From Piezodorus guildinii (lineage: Eukaryota; Arthropoda; Insecta; Hemiptera; Pentatomidae): a DNA stretch of 64,000 bases. Both the position numbers and the translations under genes were made by a program. The stretch covers positions 12,262,414 to 12,326,413 of the forward strand of contig CM041294.1 in assembly GCA_023052935.1 (NCBI GenBank), written 5' to 3'. The first letter of the stretch is position 1. Each line of letters begins with the position of its first letter. The notes under the pieces are model-generated. The model saw nothing but the letters and a program-made list of their open reading frames with translations. It was not told where the DNA came from and ran no database searches. This document shows, in pieces, positions 46,040 to 56,952 of this stretch.

Positions 46040-46972
46040 CTTGTTCAGGGTAGTATCTTAGGTCCCATCCTTTATACGGTATATACAGCTGATATTCCAC
46101 TCCATCCATCCACTGTCCTCACAACTTATGCGGATGACACTTGTGTGTTATCTGTACATAATGATCCATCCGATGCATCCCAAACCCTTCAGTCCCACAT
46201 CACAGCCATTAAGGAATGGTGTCAGAACTGGAGGATTAAAATAAATCCTAAGAAATCCCACCAAATTACCTTTACCCTTCGTCGCAAACCGATGACTTCC
46301 TGCCCCACTGTATCCTTTAATAATACCCCACTCATACCTGTTGAACAAATCCGTTACCTAGGACTCCATCTTGACAAACGTCTTACATGGAATCCCCATA
46401 CGCGACTTAAACGACAAGAAACTGCCCGTAGATACCGATTACTACAACACTTACTAGACAAACGTTCAAAACTTCCAATTTATTACCAAAAGCTCATTTA
46501 TGTTACCATCATCAGACCCATCTGGTCATATGGAATCGAGCTTTGGGGCTCTACTAAACCACCTAATTCCTCTCGTATTCAATTCTTACAATACAAAATC
46601 CTTCGCAAAATCCTAAATGCTCCTTATTTCGTTACGAATAAAATCATCCATAATGACCTAAATATCCCATTTGTCGCAGAACTAGCCCGAAACAGATACG
46701 CCTCTTTTCATTCCAAACTCCCAACCCACACGAATCCTCTTGTACGAAACTTATCATTCCCATCTATTCCTGACAACCCTCCGAGGCGATTGAAAAGACG
46801 ATGGCCTCGAGACCTACTTTAATTAAATTGACTTTGAAGTGCTACCACTGGGTAGTTTCTTCACAAGACATTATCACGCCCATAAGTGTCAATTAGCCCA
46901 TTTACTTGCTGTATATATTGTATGTACAGTTGTAAATATCAATAAAATATTTAAAAAAAAAAAAAAAAAAAA
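46040..46972 (+). mobile_element. Jockey subfamily C, best-preserved copy (J12)
   Basis: An uninterrupted frame to 46822 (about 260 RT codons, ORF from 45887) covers VQGSILGPILYTVYTADIPL, YADDTCVLSVHND (active site), WRIKINPKKSHQITFTLRRK, YLGLHLDKRLTWNPHTRLKR, IRPIWSYGIELWGSTKP, LRKILNAPYFVTN and RRLKRRWPRDLL. The 3' UTR ends AATAAAATATTT and a poly-A of about 26 at 46947-46972. Only the C-terminal half of the RT remains, so it cannot act alone. The lack of stops and the long tail suggest it is among the youngest LINE insertions here. Confidence 0.88.
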
Positions 46973-46984
46973 AATTGTCTTGTA

Positions 46985-48835
46985 ATTTATTTTTTATCTA
47001 TTTAATTATAATTGTTTAAGAACCATCATCATCGATCATCTCTACAACCCATCACTAGATTCTGGCCTCCTCAAGTAGCCTTCGCCAGTTCTGTTGAGTG
47101 CCACCGTCAGTTCAAAACACGGTTTCTCGAATCTTCTTTTACGCCATTAGCCCATCGTAGTTTTATGCGGCCTCTTGCTCTCGTTTCATGAAGTTCTTCA
47201 TCGAGGAGTTTCCTTGGAATTTCTTGTGAAATGAAATAAATGAGATGAAAAAACTTCTTTATTATCCTGGGGCAAAAGTCCCTTAAGAATAAAATAAAAT
47301 ACATAATTGATGACCGGAACAGTGTGGTCATGGCTTAGAATGACAAATTACTAAACTAAAAAATGTTTTTAATTAAAGATGATTTAAATTGAAGAGATTG
47401 GAAGATATAGCTGGGACGATGAGTTCTGATAGAGGAACCTGGTAGAGGAAGGAAGCTAGGAAATACTGGCATCTGTAACGAGGATAAAGCCACCTTAACT
47501 CGGCGTAATACTGGGTTATATGCTTGTCTCTGGTAATCCCGAATACAAACCGTATTGCACAGTTCATAATACGCTTGAGTTTGACTTTGAGCTCACCTGA
47601 AAGTCCGCTGTACACCTCGCAACCGTAGTCAAAGTGGGGAAAAAAAAGGAGTTTACGAATATTAAATGGTAGGAGGTGATGGGGGCGACAGAATTGCTTT
47701 AGGGTTGCTATGTTTCGGCGGGATATTTGGGAGATGTGTGGTTTCCAAGAGAGAGTTTGCTCAAGAGTAATACCTAAGTTCTTGACAGATGAATGAAAAG
47801 AAATAAGACTATTGTTTAGGAAAAGGTTGGGGGGCTGGGAAAGGATTTAAGGAGAGCAGGTGATGCTATCAGGATGGCTTTTGTTTTTTCAGCGCTTAGC
47901 AGGAGTTTGTTGCTGTTTGACCAAGCACTTATATTGTTTATGTCCTCCTGAAGTTTAGAGATTGCATCAGGAAATTCATTTGGGGTAAAGGAAATAGAAA
48001 TCTGAATATCGTCAGCATAGAGGTGGTATTGGGAGTGCTTGATAGAGCGGAAGATCATTAATGTACATTAATGTCCATAACGTCCATTTCGGTCACATTC
48101 TCGCCCATCGAAGCCTGTCAATCTTTATTATTTTAAAAACGTCTGGCTCTTTTAATAGGGAGTAATACTCGTTACTTTTTCACCTTCTTCACGTTAGGTA
48201 TTCTCTTTTTGTGCCGTAAATCCGTCATAAAGTCTTTCTTTCAAAGATGCCTAGATTTCGCTCATCGCTTTTGGAAAAGGTGCATGTTCCAGATCCATAA
48301 GTAAGTACGGGCCTTATAAGTGTCTTATACAGTCTCATCTTTATGTTATACGATGCTATTCTTCTTCTTATTTCAGCCGTGATATCATTATTTTCGTTTA
48401 CTGGAAAGTCCAGAGATATAAACTCACATGTTCAAATGTATATTGCCCAAATCAAACGATGACTTCATCCGGAGGCTTGTCTTCTCTAGCTACCATGTTC
48501 TTAGTTTTCTGAGCGTTCACGCCGAGGCCCATTTTTTCTTGCTGAAGACTCCAATGCAAAGAAGGCTTCTTCTACAGCCGCTCTCGATCTTATTATGATG
48601 TCTAAATCATCTGCATGGCTCCCGTTGACTGGATATCTGTTTCTCTGACCGATATCTGATCAATTTTGGACTTATCTGGCGAAAACCACATTGATATCTC
48701 CCGAAGATTTTTTCAACATGCGGCAAGAGGCTCTTGTAAAGTATGTTGGAGAAGATTTTATAGGCCCTTGGTAGCAGCGAAATACCTCAGTAGATCTTGC
48801 AATCAAATATACTTCATTTCTTTATTGTTTAGAAA
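46985..48835 (-). mobile_element. RTE/BovB-like LINE remnant, split by a CR1 copy
   Basis: The upstream part (48060-48835 on the minus strand) includes MGLGVNAQKT followed by a broken frame, a typical RTE-type block before the KTK motif. The downstream part at about 47020-47225 reads like the terminal RRHDR-type region (ESKRPHKTTMG, FEKPCF). Multiple stops throughout. A different lineage from family E. The interruption is the CR1 copy at 47225-48058. Confidence 0.6.
47225..48058 (-). mobile_element. CR1-like LINE copy (C3) nested in an RTE remnant
   Basis: Minus strand: YADDIQISISFTPNE (active-site box), ISAWSNSNKLLLSAEKTKAI, then frame breaks, MYSGLSGELKVKLKRIMNCA, IRFVFGITRDKHITQYYAEL and RWLYPRYRCQYF. 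The 3' end on the minus strand is AAGGGACTTTTGCCCCAGGA plus TAATAAAGAAG. Closest to C2 and C4. Confidence 0.8.
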
Positions 48836-48854
48836 TATATAATATTAATAGAAT

Positions 48855-49805
48855 AAACATCAAACGCATCCAATCGTTCCAATCCAAAGCCCTACGAACA
48901 ATAGTTAATGCTCCCTATTGTGTTTCCAACTGTATCTTACACCACGACCTTAATATCCCATTTATCTTAGATCTATTTCCAAATTCCATCAGAACCTTCT
49001 TCATCATCCTAATCCTTTAGCTCAATCCCTCTCCAGCTCCACCCGCCCTTACAATACTCCACGAAGATTGAAACGGCAGTGGCCCCGCGACTGCAAACAT
49101 TTAAATTGGAGTTCGGACACTGGTCAGATCCTTCACTCATGTATTGTATGTTTGGGGCTATTGCACCCTAACCCAGTCTCTACTGGCTAAGGCCAGTAAT
49201 GCGGCTGAGAGAGAGGCGCTGGGATTTATTGGATTCATCATCCTAATCCTTTAGCTCAATCCCTCTCCAGCTCCACCCGCCCTTACAATACTCCACGAAG
49301 ATTGAAACGGCAGTGGCCCCGCGAGTGCAAACATTTAAATTGGAGTTCTGACACTGGTCAGATCCTTCACTCATGTATTGTATGTTTGTGGCTATTGCAC
49401 CCTAACTCAGTCTCTACTGGTAAGACCAGTAATGCGGCTGAGAGAGAGGCGCTGGGATTTCTTGGATTCCGCTTTTTTCCTCCATAAGTGGAGGGAAAAG
49501 CCCAGTCTGGGGTCTCCTTAGCAGTTGTATATATTGTATATAGTTACCATTGTTTGTATGATGTTTATTTATTTGCCAACTTTTTATTTATCTCAATTAT
49601 AGGTTGTTGTTTTGATTTGTTTTGTTTTGTTATTTTATATTATTTTATTGTATATATATGAATTTATTTATTTTCTATTTTATGTTATTTGACTATTATT
49701 ATTATTTTCTGTATTTTGTATGAATGTGGTCTCATATCAGTATTACTATTGTTCATTCTGAATCAAATTGTAATAATTCTAAATAAATAAATATTATTAA
49801 AATAG
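48855..49805 (+). mobile_element. Jockey subfamily B copy with internal tandem duplication (J15)
   Basis: Starts at NIKRIQS in the thumb, then LRTIVNAPYCVSN, ILHHDLNIPFILDL, and RRLKRQWPR followed by the B-type UTR. The block from CATCATCCTAATCCTTTAGC to GCGCTGGGATTTATTGGATT (about 49013-49238) is repeated at 49236-49467 with few differences. The tail is AATAAATAAATATTATTAAA. Confidence 0.8.
49013..49467. repeat. Tandem duplication of about 225 bp inside a Jockey 3' end
   Basis: Two consecutive copies with small differences (GCGACTGCAAAC against GCGAGTGCAAAC, GTTTGGGGC against GTTTGTGGC, GGCTAAGGCC against GGTAAGACC). Other B copies have one unit. Confidence 0.88.
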
Positions 49806-50605
49806 AATAGGTTCTTTTTTTGTAAATTATTCCTCCCCATTTCCGCTGTAAAGGATCTGGCAGCCCAGTATTACTCCGATCTTGATGGAGTTTCGTTTTT
49901 ATTTCCATTTTACATTTTGCATCACAAATGCAGCTAAGCTGAGATTCCATCACTCCGATATGATGCAAGGGCTTCGCTAAATAATCATATCTACTTGAGA
50001 AAATTTTACAGTTAGCGCAAAAATCTCTTATCAATTTATATGATTCTTATCTCATTAAAATCCGCAAGTATTTTTTTACTATGTTAATAAGACTATATTA
50101 AAGTTATGTAATGAAATGTTTCAGTATGATTTAGAACAATACTAAATTATTAGTACTAATATTAGTACCTCTGGAAAATAATTTTATTCATGAATCCCGT
50201 TATTAAACAGCCTAATAACCGATTATTAGATTAAACCCATAGATCAATTAATAGTGGTGATTCAAGACGTGCTAAATGAACCAATAACAAAATGAAAAAA
50301 CAATAAATTAATGGTAATATATTTCGGGGTTAGGTGCTTCTGCTGTATAATAGGAAATATAGTACCTTTGGAAGGAAACGAAATGTTTTTAGTACCATTT
50401 GGAATGAAATGAAATGTGGATTTAGTACCTTTAGAAATGAACTGCAGTTTTAAAATACGTTTTTTAAGGAATTTTATGTTATTTATTTAAACTTTGCTGA
50501 CGGATTTAGATAAAACTAGACCAATAGAATACAAATATGTAAAAATATCAATATCGAAAACAATGTCATTCAGTACCTTTGGAATTCTTCGTCTCCATTA
50601 CATCA
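49806..50605. other. Unassigned AT-rich DNA
   Basis: No gene or repeat recognised. A 93-codon minus ORF at 49753-50034 has no recognised motif. Confidence 0.4.
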
Positions 50606-50794
50606 TCTATACTAATATTATAAAGCTGAAGAGTTTGTTTGAACGCGCTAATCTCAAAAACTACTGGTTCGAATTGAAAAATTCTTTTTGTGTTGGATAT
50701 TCCATTTATCGAGGAAGACTATAAGCTATATGACATCACGTTGCGACTAATAGGAGTGAATAATCAGTGGAAAATACGGACAAACGGAGGAAAT

Positions 50795-50960
50795 AGACCT
50801 CGCATCCCAATGATTCCAAATGATTTACCTTTAAATTTTAAAATAATATAATTTCCCGTTGAATTATATTTTGTCGTAACGATTAATAAATCACAGGGGA
50901 TAGGAATCGATTTACGTCAAGAATGCTTTTCACATTGCCAACTACAGTGAGTGTCATAAC
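50795..50960 (+). pseudogene. PIF1-type DNA helicase C-terminal remnant
   Basis: Helicase motifs V/VI region: LPLNFK, FPVELYFVVTINKSQG (usually FPVR-A-TINKSQGQ) and IGIDLRQECFSH. The TAA between FKII and FPVE and the loss of the usual QTL after SQG show it is dead. In live Helitrons this domain unwinds DNA for rolling-circle transposition. Confidence 0.72.
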
Positions 50961-51022
50961 TATTCGGAATTCCTATTTATTTTCATTTAATAATTATATT
51001 TCACAACTATTAATTTATAAAT

Positions 51023-51278
51023 ACTTAGAAGAGCACACATTGACTTCCATTTGTCACTTAATCACTTTATTTCATAAGCTTTGCCAATGAACACCAATAA
51101 GGACAAATAGCAGTGTGCTATGAAAAAAAAAAGATGGGGATATATAAAAAATCATTTATAAAATGAAAAAAAATAAGTCTTGAAAATGGGGAAACAGCCC
51201 CGAAAGTTGGCAAATATGAAAAGCTGTGAAATAAAGTGATTAAGTGACAAATGGAAGTCAATGTGTGCTCTTCTAAGT
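51023..51278 (+). mobile_element. Foldback element F6 with perfect 50-bp arms
   Basis: 51023-51072 is an exact reverse complement of 51229-51278. Near the right arm, 51179-51205 reads CTTGAAAA, T, GGGG, loop, CCCC, GAAAG, TTGGC, the decayed version of the hairpin seen in F3, F4 and F7. It lies inside the Helitron H3, so it inserted later than, or travelled with, it. Confidence 0.82.
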
Positions 51279-51966
51279 GTTTCTATTAGGAAAAAACTTC
51301 CAAAATGATTAAAAAAGAAAAGAAACTATTAATTTATATAATCCTTTTTATTTCACAAATCTTTAAAAGAGACTTCCATAAAGCAAAATCGCGAACGGGA
51401 TAACCGAAATGTTTATATTTTTTCATGATTAAACAATTATTTACAAATTTCAAGATTACAATTAATTTTTTTTCAAGATTAAACAATCTGTTTGTTGTTT
51501 AAACCGGAAATCCTATTGTTTAATGGTTTCAAATGTTCAAATCATCACTAAATTCCAAATCGGAAACCAATTATTTCCGAATACATTTGACTTATTTTTA
51601 TATTTTTCGTAAATTAACGTTGAAACCGTTAAATATAAAATGATTATTGTCGTATATATGTATGTATGTATATCTTCCTCTTAACATGATAAAGTGAGTG
51701 ACAACTCTTTAAAAACAAAAATAATAACTCAAAAGCAAGTAAATTATATAATGATAGTGAATTCCGAATACTATCAAAGCTCACTGTATATGTCGCATTG
51801 TCAAGATCGGGTTGCGGAGAAAATCAGTACGTTCTTCTGCCACAAGAGAATAAAACTAAAAATATCATTTACGCAGAAGTACTTTAAAATATATTTTTTT
51901 GAAAACTGCTAAATCACGATCATAATCACAGAAATTTGCGCGGACGAAGTCGCTGTTAACAGCTAG

Positions 51967-53112
51967 TCACTACTTATCTTTCATGTACACAACATTCCTG
52001 TCTTTTACTTGTATAATTAAGCATATTTACATAATAGCGAATGATAAGAGTCATCCATAACGAAGCAGTGGACAGTAGATGAAGAGATAGCCTTGGATAT
52101 GAGACGCGATGTTCGATAGCTGTCAGGCTGAGGAGAACAGATCGCCCACCTGGCCATTAGACCGTTTACCTGTGGGGAGGGGGGCTTGATTTGTGGCCCG
52201 CCCTTCACTGGGGCAAATTGCACCAAAACAAATTGTTGAGGAAGGGCTGATAGAGTAATCACTCCGATAGCAGTAATTTACGTCTCCATTAAGAGATTTA
52301 AAAGGCCTATTCCCTGAAACAGTCTGGCTGCACTGATTAAGATCCTCGGCTTGGCTAACTTATTTTAAGAAAGTAATTATAGTCCGCTTTTCACATACCT
52401 TAATTATAAATAAAGGCGTGGAATTGTGGTATTGGAATCGGCAAGCACTAAAAAATGTAGTTCTGGGATACCCACCCGGTCAAGTATCCATTCGTAGTTT
52501 GACGACACTTGATACCTACTGGGAGTAAAAGCATTATCACATTAACTATTAAATAACTAGAAATAAAAATTAAAATAATTTCTTATTTTATCACCTCTAG
52601 TGCAAGGTAAAAAGAGCAGAAATAATTTTATTACAAAGCGCATCCTTATTTAGCTAGAAACCACATAGCCTGTATTGCAGAAGGTAAAAAAAATGACGAA
52701 AACAACATAGTACATCGATCCAAAACGGTGCAACGAAAGCGTAGATGTGCATTTTTGATTATATGAATGGTGCCTCTGGTTGCGAAACATACAATAGTTA
52801 TTCACTAGAGCTTGAGATTTTTTATTTCGAATCATAGGATGATATCCTAGCACTATTTTCTGACATTTATTATTAGTTCATGATTATTTTCTCGTGCGGA
52901 TCTGATTACCGCGTATGGGGAGCGTCCCGCGGGTGGCGGATGTGGGGATGGTCGGTGGAATTTCCTCGGAAGCTACTCCAGGCCAAGTCCGATGGACTCG
53001 CTGACCAACAATGAGAGCGGCCCTCCAGGCTTTCTGGAGGGTGTGACGTAGGTTCGAACGCCCTACTCACATATTTTAGTTCACAAAATACCACATACAG
53101 TCATGGATTCCT
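51967..53112. other. Unassigned DNA with a GC-rich stretch at 52900-53060
   Basis: The stretch has GGGGAGCGTCCCGCGGGTGG, a CCTCCAGG/CCTGGAGG-like inverted pair and GGTTCGAACGCC, reminiscent of a pol III B box. It lies just before an RTE-like copy and might be a LINE 5' UTR or an unrelated SINE. Not resolved. Confidence 0.4.
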
Positions 53113-54052
53113 CTGATGTAACGATCGGGTTTGAAACAGGGTGACACCCTTTCACCTGTTTTGTTTAATATAGCTTTATATTATGTCATCGAAAAGGTGA
53201 TGTGTAGCGAGAAAGGCTTAAATATGGGTGACAAGATTCCGGATTTAGGGTATGCCGATGATTTGGTACTGCTAGGTGAAGACACAAAAAACCATATAAC
53301 TAAATACAAGTTCTTTAATAAAAACCGGTAAACAAATAAGTCTGGGATTTAATGCCGATAAGACGAAATATATGATTAGTAGCAGAAATTGTGGCGATCT
53401 TGATGATATTAATATTCCAGGGCATACTTTTGAACACGTAGAGAAATTTAAGTATTTAGGTTCAATGATAACAAGAAAAAATGAAATCCAGGAAAAAAAA
53501 AAGTCTCGGTTAAAGGTGGGAAATGCGTCTTATTATTATGTTGCTCAATTACTTAGCTCGCGGTTTCTTTCTAAAAACTTAAAGGTTAGAATTTGTAAAA
53601 CTATTATTCTTCCGACGGTTCTTTACGGATGTGAAACGTGGCCGCTTACTTTGAAGGATGCACAACGGCTTAAGGTTTTCGAAAATAGGTTACTGCGTAA
53701 AATATTTGGTCCGAAGAGAGGTGAGGCCACTGGGGAGTTTAGAAGGTTGCACAACGCGGGATTGCGGAGTTTGTACCATGTGAATATAATTGAGTTGATA
53801 GCATCGTGGAGACTCAAATGGGCGCGTAAAGTTGTCTGGCTCTGTGAGGAACGGATTCCGAGAAAGTTAGTATTCGCTGAACCGACTGATAGGCGTCCGA
53901 AAGGTTGGCCGAAGCGTCGATGGGAGGATTGCATTAAGGCTGATGTCGGGGGGTTGGGCTTGACCGGCGAACATAGGACGAGTCTGTACAGGAGAAGTTT
54001 GGTGGTATCGGCATCGAACCTTCGGGTTCGGTAAGCCTATCATTATTATTAT
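53113..54052 (+). mobile_element. RTE-like LINE, longest family E copy (copy 5)
   Basis: Two frames: 53131-53331 (KQGDTLSPVLFNIALYYVIE, then GYADDLVLLGEDTK, the active site) and 53372-54034 (220 codons: MISSRNCGDLDD, FKYLGSMITRKNE, LLSSRFLSKNLKVRICKT, LYGCETWPLTLKDAQRL, LRKIFGPKRGEATGEFRRLH, GEERIPRKLVFAEP, RRPKGWPKRRWEDCIKAD, SASNLRVR). A single small deletion near 53330 splits them. The palm before QGD and the endonuclease are missing. The tail is (ATT)n after CGGTAAGCC. RTE-group LINEs encode endonuclease plus RT and end in short simple repeats rather than poly-A, which fits. Confidence 0.87.
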
Positions 54053-54668
54053 GATTATTTTTTTTATATTTTTTAATTTTTTTTTTGTCTAATATTAACC
54101 GAATGTTTCACATTCAATATTCAACACTTTTTCTTTTAATTTTCAGTTCATAAATCGCCATTTTCTAAAAAGATAGATCCTGGGAAATGACAAGTAACAG
54201 ATGGAGCAGCTAGGTAGCAGCAGTTGCAACGACAGGTGTAGTGTATTATTTCCCAGACAGCTATGAGATATGAGATTAGCAGTGTGACATCCAGCGAGAG
54301 GTATAAGAATATTGGAAGCTTTGAGGTACTATATTGGAAAGCTATTGCCTCTATCTGATGAAGAATGACAGAGTGTCGCCCTTCTGCTATATTACCTTAC
54401 CCCTCCGCAAGATGTCATTTTTTAAAGTCTAAGGCTTCCTGACAAATTTTTATATCTTTCACTCCCCAACCGTTTTCCATTCCTTGCTATGACAGACGAT
54501 TTGCGTCTGACAAGCGCAATCAGATTAAATGTAACTTTTTGAAAAAGGGGGTACTTCTTTTGTTGAAGATACCAGCCATCCTCAGTTATAATATTATCAT
54601 TCACCTCTAATAGAACATAAATGAACCCTCAGAATTTTAATTTTATATTTTTTTATTTATTGTAATTT
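54053..54668. other. Unassigned DNA
   Basis: No gene or repeat recognised. Confidence 0.4.
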
Positions 54669-54669
54669 A

Positions 54670-55802
54670 GTAATAATAATAGGCTTACCGAACCCGAAGG
54701 TTCGATGCCGATACCACCAAACTTCGCCTGCACAGACTCGTCCAAAGATCGCCGGTCAAGCCCCCGAGATCAGCCTTAATAAAATCCTCCCATCGACGCT
54801 TCGGCCTACCTTTCGGACGCCTACCAGTCGGATCAGCGAATACCAACTTTCTCGGAATCCGTTCCTCACCGAGACCAACAACTTGACGCGCCCATTTGAG
54901 TCTCCGCGATGCTATCAACTCAATTATATTCACAGGGTACAAACTCCACAATCCCGCGTTGTTGTCTCCAAAACCTGAAGCCGTTGTTTATTCATCCTTC
55001 AAAGTAAGCGGCCACGTTCCACATCCTTAAAACCCGTCGGAAGAATATTTATTTATTTATTTATTTCTCCCTACCTTGCCACATGGCAATGCGGGTGTCG
55101 GTAGCCAGTAGTGCTACCAGTAGTAATCTTGAATTTTTTTTTTTTTTTTTTTTTTCTTTCTTTTTCTTTTCTTCCCAGTTTTTCACTCTGGTCTCTCCTC
55201 GATGACCATATCTTCAGCTTCTGCTTCTTCTCTCGGAGGTGGCCTTCCTCGATCTCGTCCTGTTCCACCTAGGTTAAAAGCTGATGGACCAAGTGAAGTT
55301 TTCCAAGCATGAATAAATGCTAGAAAATGTCCATAATTCTGCTTGGACACCAGCTGAGGGAAATCGCTCTCCGTGAGGACCCAGAGCCCACATTCCCTTA
55401 GTAGTTTTCACATTCCCCGTCGGAAGAATAATAGTTTTATATATTCTAACCTTTTAGCTTTTAGACAGAAGCCGCGAGCTAAGTAATTTAGCAACTAAAT
55501 AATAACACGCATTTCCCACCTTTAACCGGGACTTTATTTCTTCCTGGATTTCATTTTTTCTTGTTATCATTGAACCTAAATACTTGAATTTCTCTACGTG
55601 TTCAAAAGTATGCACTGAAATATTAATATTACCAAGATCGCCACCATTTCTGCTACTAATCATATATTTCGTCTTATCGGTATTTAATTCGAGACCTATT
55701 TGTTTACCGGTTTTTAATTAACACAATTGTATTTAGTTGTATTGTTTCCGTGTCTTCACCTAGCAGTACCAAATCATCAGCATACCCCAAAACTGGAATA
55801 TT
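54670..55802 (-). mobile_element. RTE-like LINE, family E copy 6, interrupted
   Basis: Minus strand, 5' to 3': GYADDLVLLGEDTETIQLNT, NKTKYMISSRNGGDLGNINI, FKYLGSMITRKNEIQEEIKS, LLSSRLLSKS, then the insertion at 55048-55415, then the thumb (CETWPLTLKDE with a break), SLYPVNIIELIASRRLKWAR, QVVGLGEERIPRKLVFADPT, GRRPKGRPKRRWEDFIKADL, SASNLRVR, and the (ATT)n tail at 54669-54680. It faces copy 5 tail to tail, about 620 bases apart. Confidence 0.85.
55048..55415 (-). mobile_element. Retroposed insert of unknown family in copy E6, 15-bp target duplication
   Basis: Flanked by CCCGTCGGAAGAATA at 55033-55047 and 55416-55430. On the minus strand it ends AGGGAGAAATAAATAAATAA, a simple-repeat tail, so it inserted by retroposition in minus orientation. 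The interior has a T/C-rich tract (plus strand 55133-55175) and no pol III boxes or ORF that I recognise. A truncated LINE 3' end is likely. Confidence 0.75.
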
Positions 55803-55804
55803 GT

Positions 55805-56952
55805 CATTGTACCTGATTGTAATTTACAACACAATGAGTACATATGCAGAGTAATAAAAAAATCATGAAAATGTCTTAAGAAAGAACTACGCAGTGGTAG
55901 CACTTCACTAACTATTTTAAGGCAGTAGGTCCCGAAGCCACCACTTCTTTTCTATCTCCTCGAAGGGTTATCAAGAATATCTAAGGAATCTAAATTATGG
56001 ACAAGTGGGCTTATCTGGTTTGGAATAAAAAAAGGTGAATCTATCACGGGCTATGTCTGCAACAAATGGGATGTTTAAGTCATTATGGAGAAGTTGTTAT
56101 AGATGGAATAATCAGGAATCAGTCACACAGCTTGTCTTTGTTTTTAATGTTGTTTTTACATGAACCCCTCCCCATACTACCTATGTTTATGGTTTTCCTC
56201 AGTTTATGCTTAGACATGGCTCAGTAATGGTACGTTTATATATATATTTTTTTACTTCTATATTAAAGCCTAAAGTTTTGTTTTTATGCTTATCATCATC
56301 AGATTGTGTATCATATTATCATTATTTGTATCTACAATATTTAAGTATGTTGGTATTTTTTCCGTTTTATTTCAAATGTTATCATTGTCACTACATTCAA
56401 AAGAAATTTTCAATATCATATTAATATGTATCACTTTTGTTCTGATTTTTGTAGCCCTGATGATGGCTCACAAGCTTGAGCCGAAACGTTGGCAAAATTA
56501 AAAATTTTCAAAAATGACTGATACCTGATTATTCCACCTATAATAGTTTCTACAGTCGACTATACATCCTCAATATGGAGGAGTTGATTTATGACAAAAT
56601 AAGGGCAATAAATATTTTGCGAAGGATTTTAGATTGTAAAGATTGGATGGTTTAATAAAGCCCCAAAGCTATATTCCATATGTCCAAGTAGGTCTGATAA
56701 TAGTTATATAAATGAGTCTTTTGTAATATAATAGAGTTTTTGAACATTTGTATTGTAAGTGTTGTAGTAATTGGTATCTTTGAGCAGTTTCTTATCGTTT
56801 CGGTTTTGAGCGAGGATTCAAAGTAAGGCGCTTGTCAAGATGGAGACCTAGGTATCGGATATTTTCTGCAGGAGTAAGGGTGATGTAATTAAATGATACT
56901 AGGAGGCAGGAAGTCATCGTTTTGCGACGAAGGGTTAAGGTAGATAATATTT
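55805..56952 (-). mobile_element. Jockey subfamily C copy (J13), split by foldback F7
   Basis: The 3' end begins at about 55805 (TTGTAATTTACAACACAATG on plus). The coding remnant includes NPPRR-like, ARDRFTFF and NKSTPP-like frames, then F7 (56097-56573), then the thumb (WTYGIEL-like region at 56660-56700), ending near 56952. Frames are heavily broken. Confidence 0.72.
56097..56573 (+). mobile_element. Foldback element F7 with 13-bp target duplication and best hammerhead-like core
   Basis: TATGGAGAAGTTG (56084-56096) and TATGGAGGAGTTG (56574-56586) flank it and are contiguous in uninterrupted Jockey C, so the insertion boundaries are clear. Arms are 56097-56125 and 56515-56543. Inside the right arm: CTGATGA (56457-56463), T, GGCTCA (56465-56470), loop of 6, TGAGCC (56477-56482), GAAA (56483-56486), CGTTGGC. 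The 6-bp helix is perfect. No ORF of note, 477 bases long. Confidence 0.8.

Larger units (their letters stand above)
50606..51966 (+). mobile_element. Helitron with complete ends and PIF1 helicase remnant (H3)
   Basis: Begins TCTATACTAATATTATAAAG with host A at 50605 and ends CGGACGAAGTCGC...ACAGCTAG with host T at 51967; a short GC-rich hairpin precedes the CTAG end. Inside, 50795-50960 encodes RIPMIPNDLPLNFK, then FPVELYFVVTINKSQG and IGIDLRQECFSHCQL. These are the C-terminal motifs of the PIF1-type helicase of Helitrons (usually TINKSQGQ...GIDLR..CFSHGQLYVA), interrupted by one stop. Rep and the rest of the helicase are missing. A foldback element is nested at 51023-51278. Confidence 0.78.

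Noticed and set aside
45887..46822. Host gene of 311 codons
   Set aside because: From VQGSIL onward it is Jockey reverse transcriptase with a poly-A tail; the first 50 or so codons are chance reading of flanking DNA.
56457..56490. Proven active hammerhead ribozyme
   Set aside because: Core order and helix II fit, but there is one extra U between the CUGAUGA box and helix II, and helices I and III could not be confirmed by eye; kept as hammerhead-like only.
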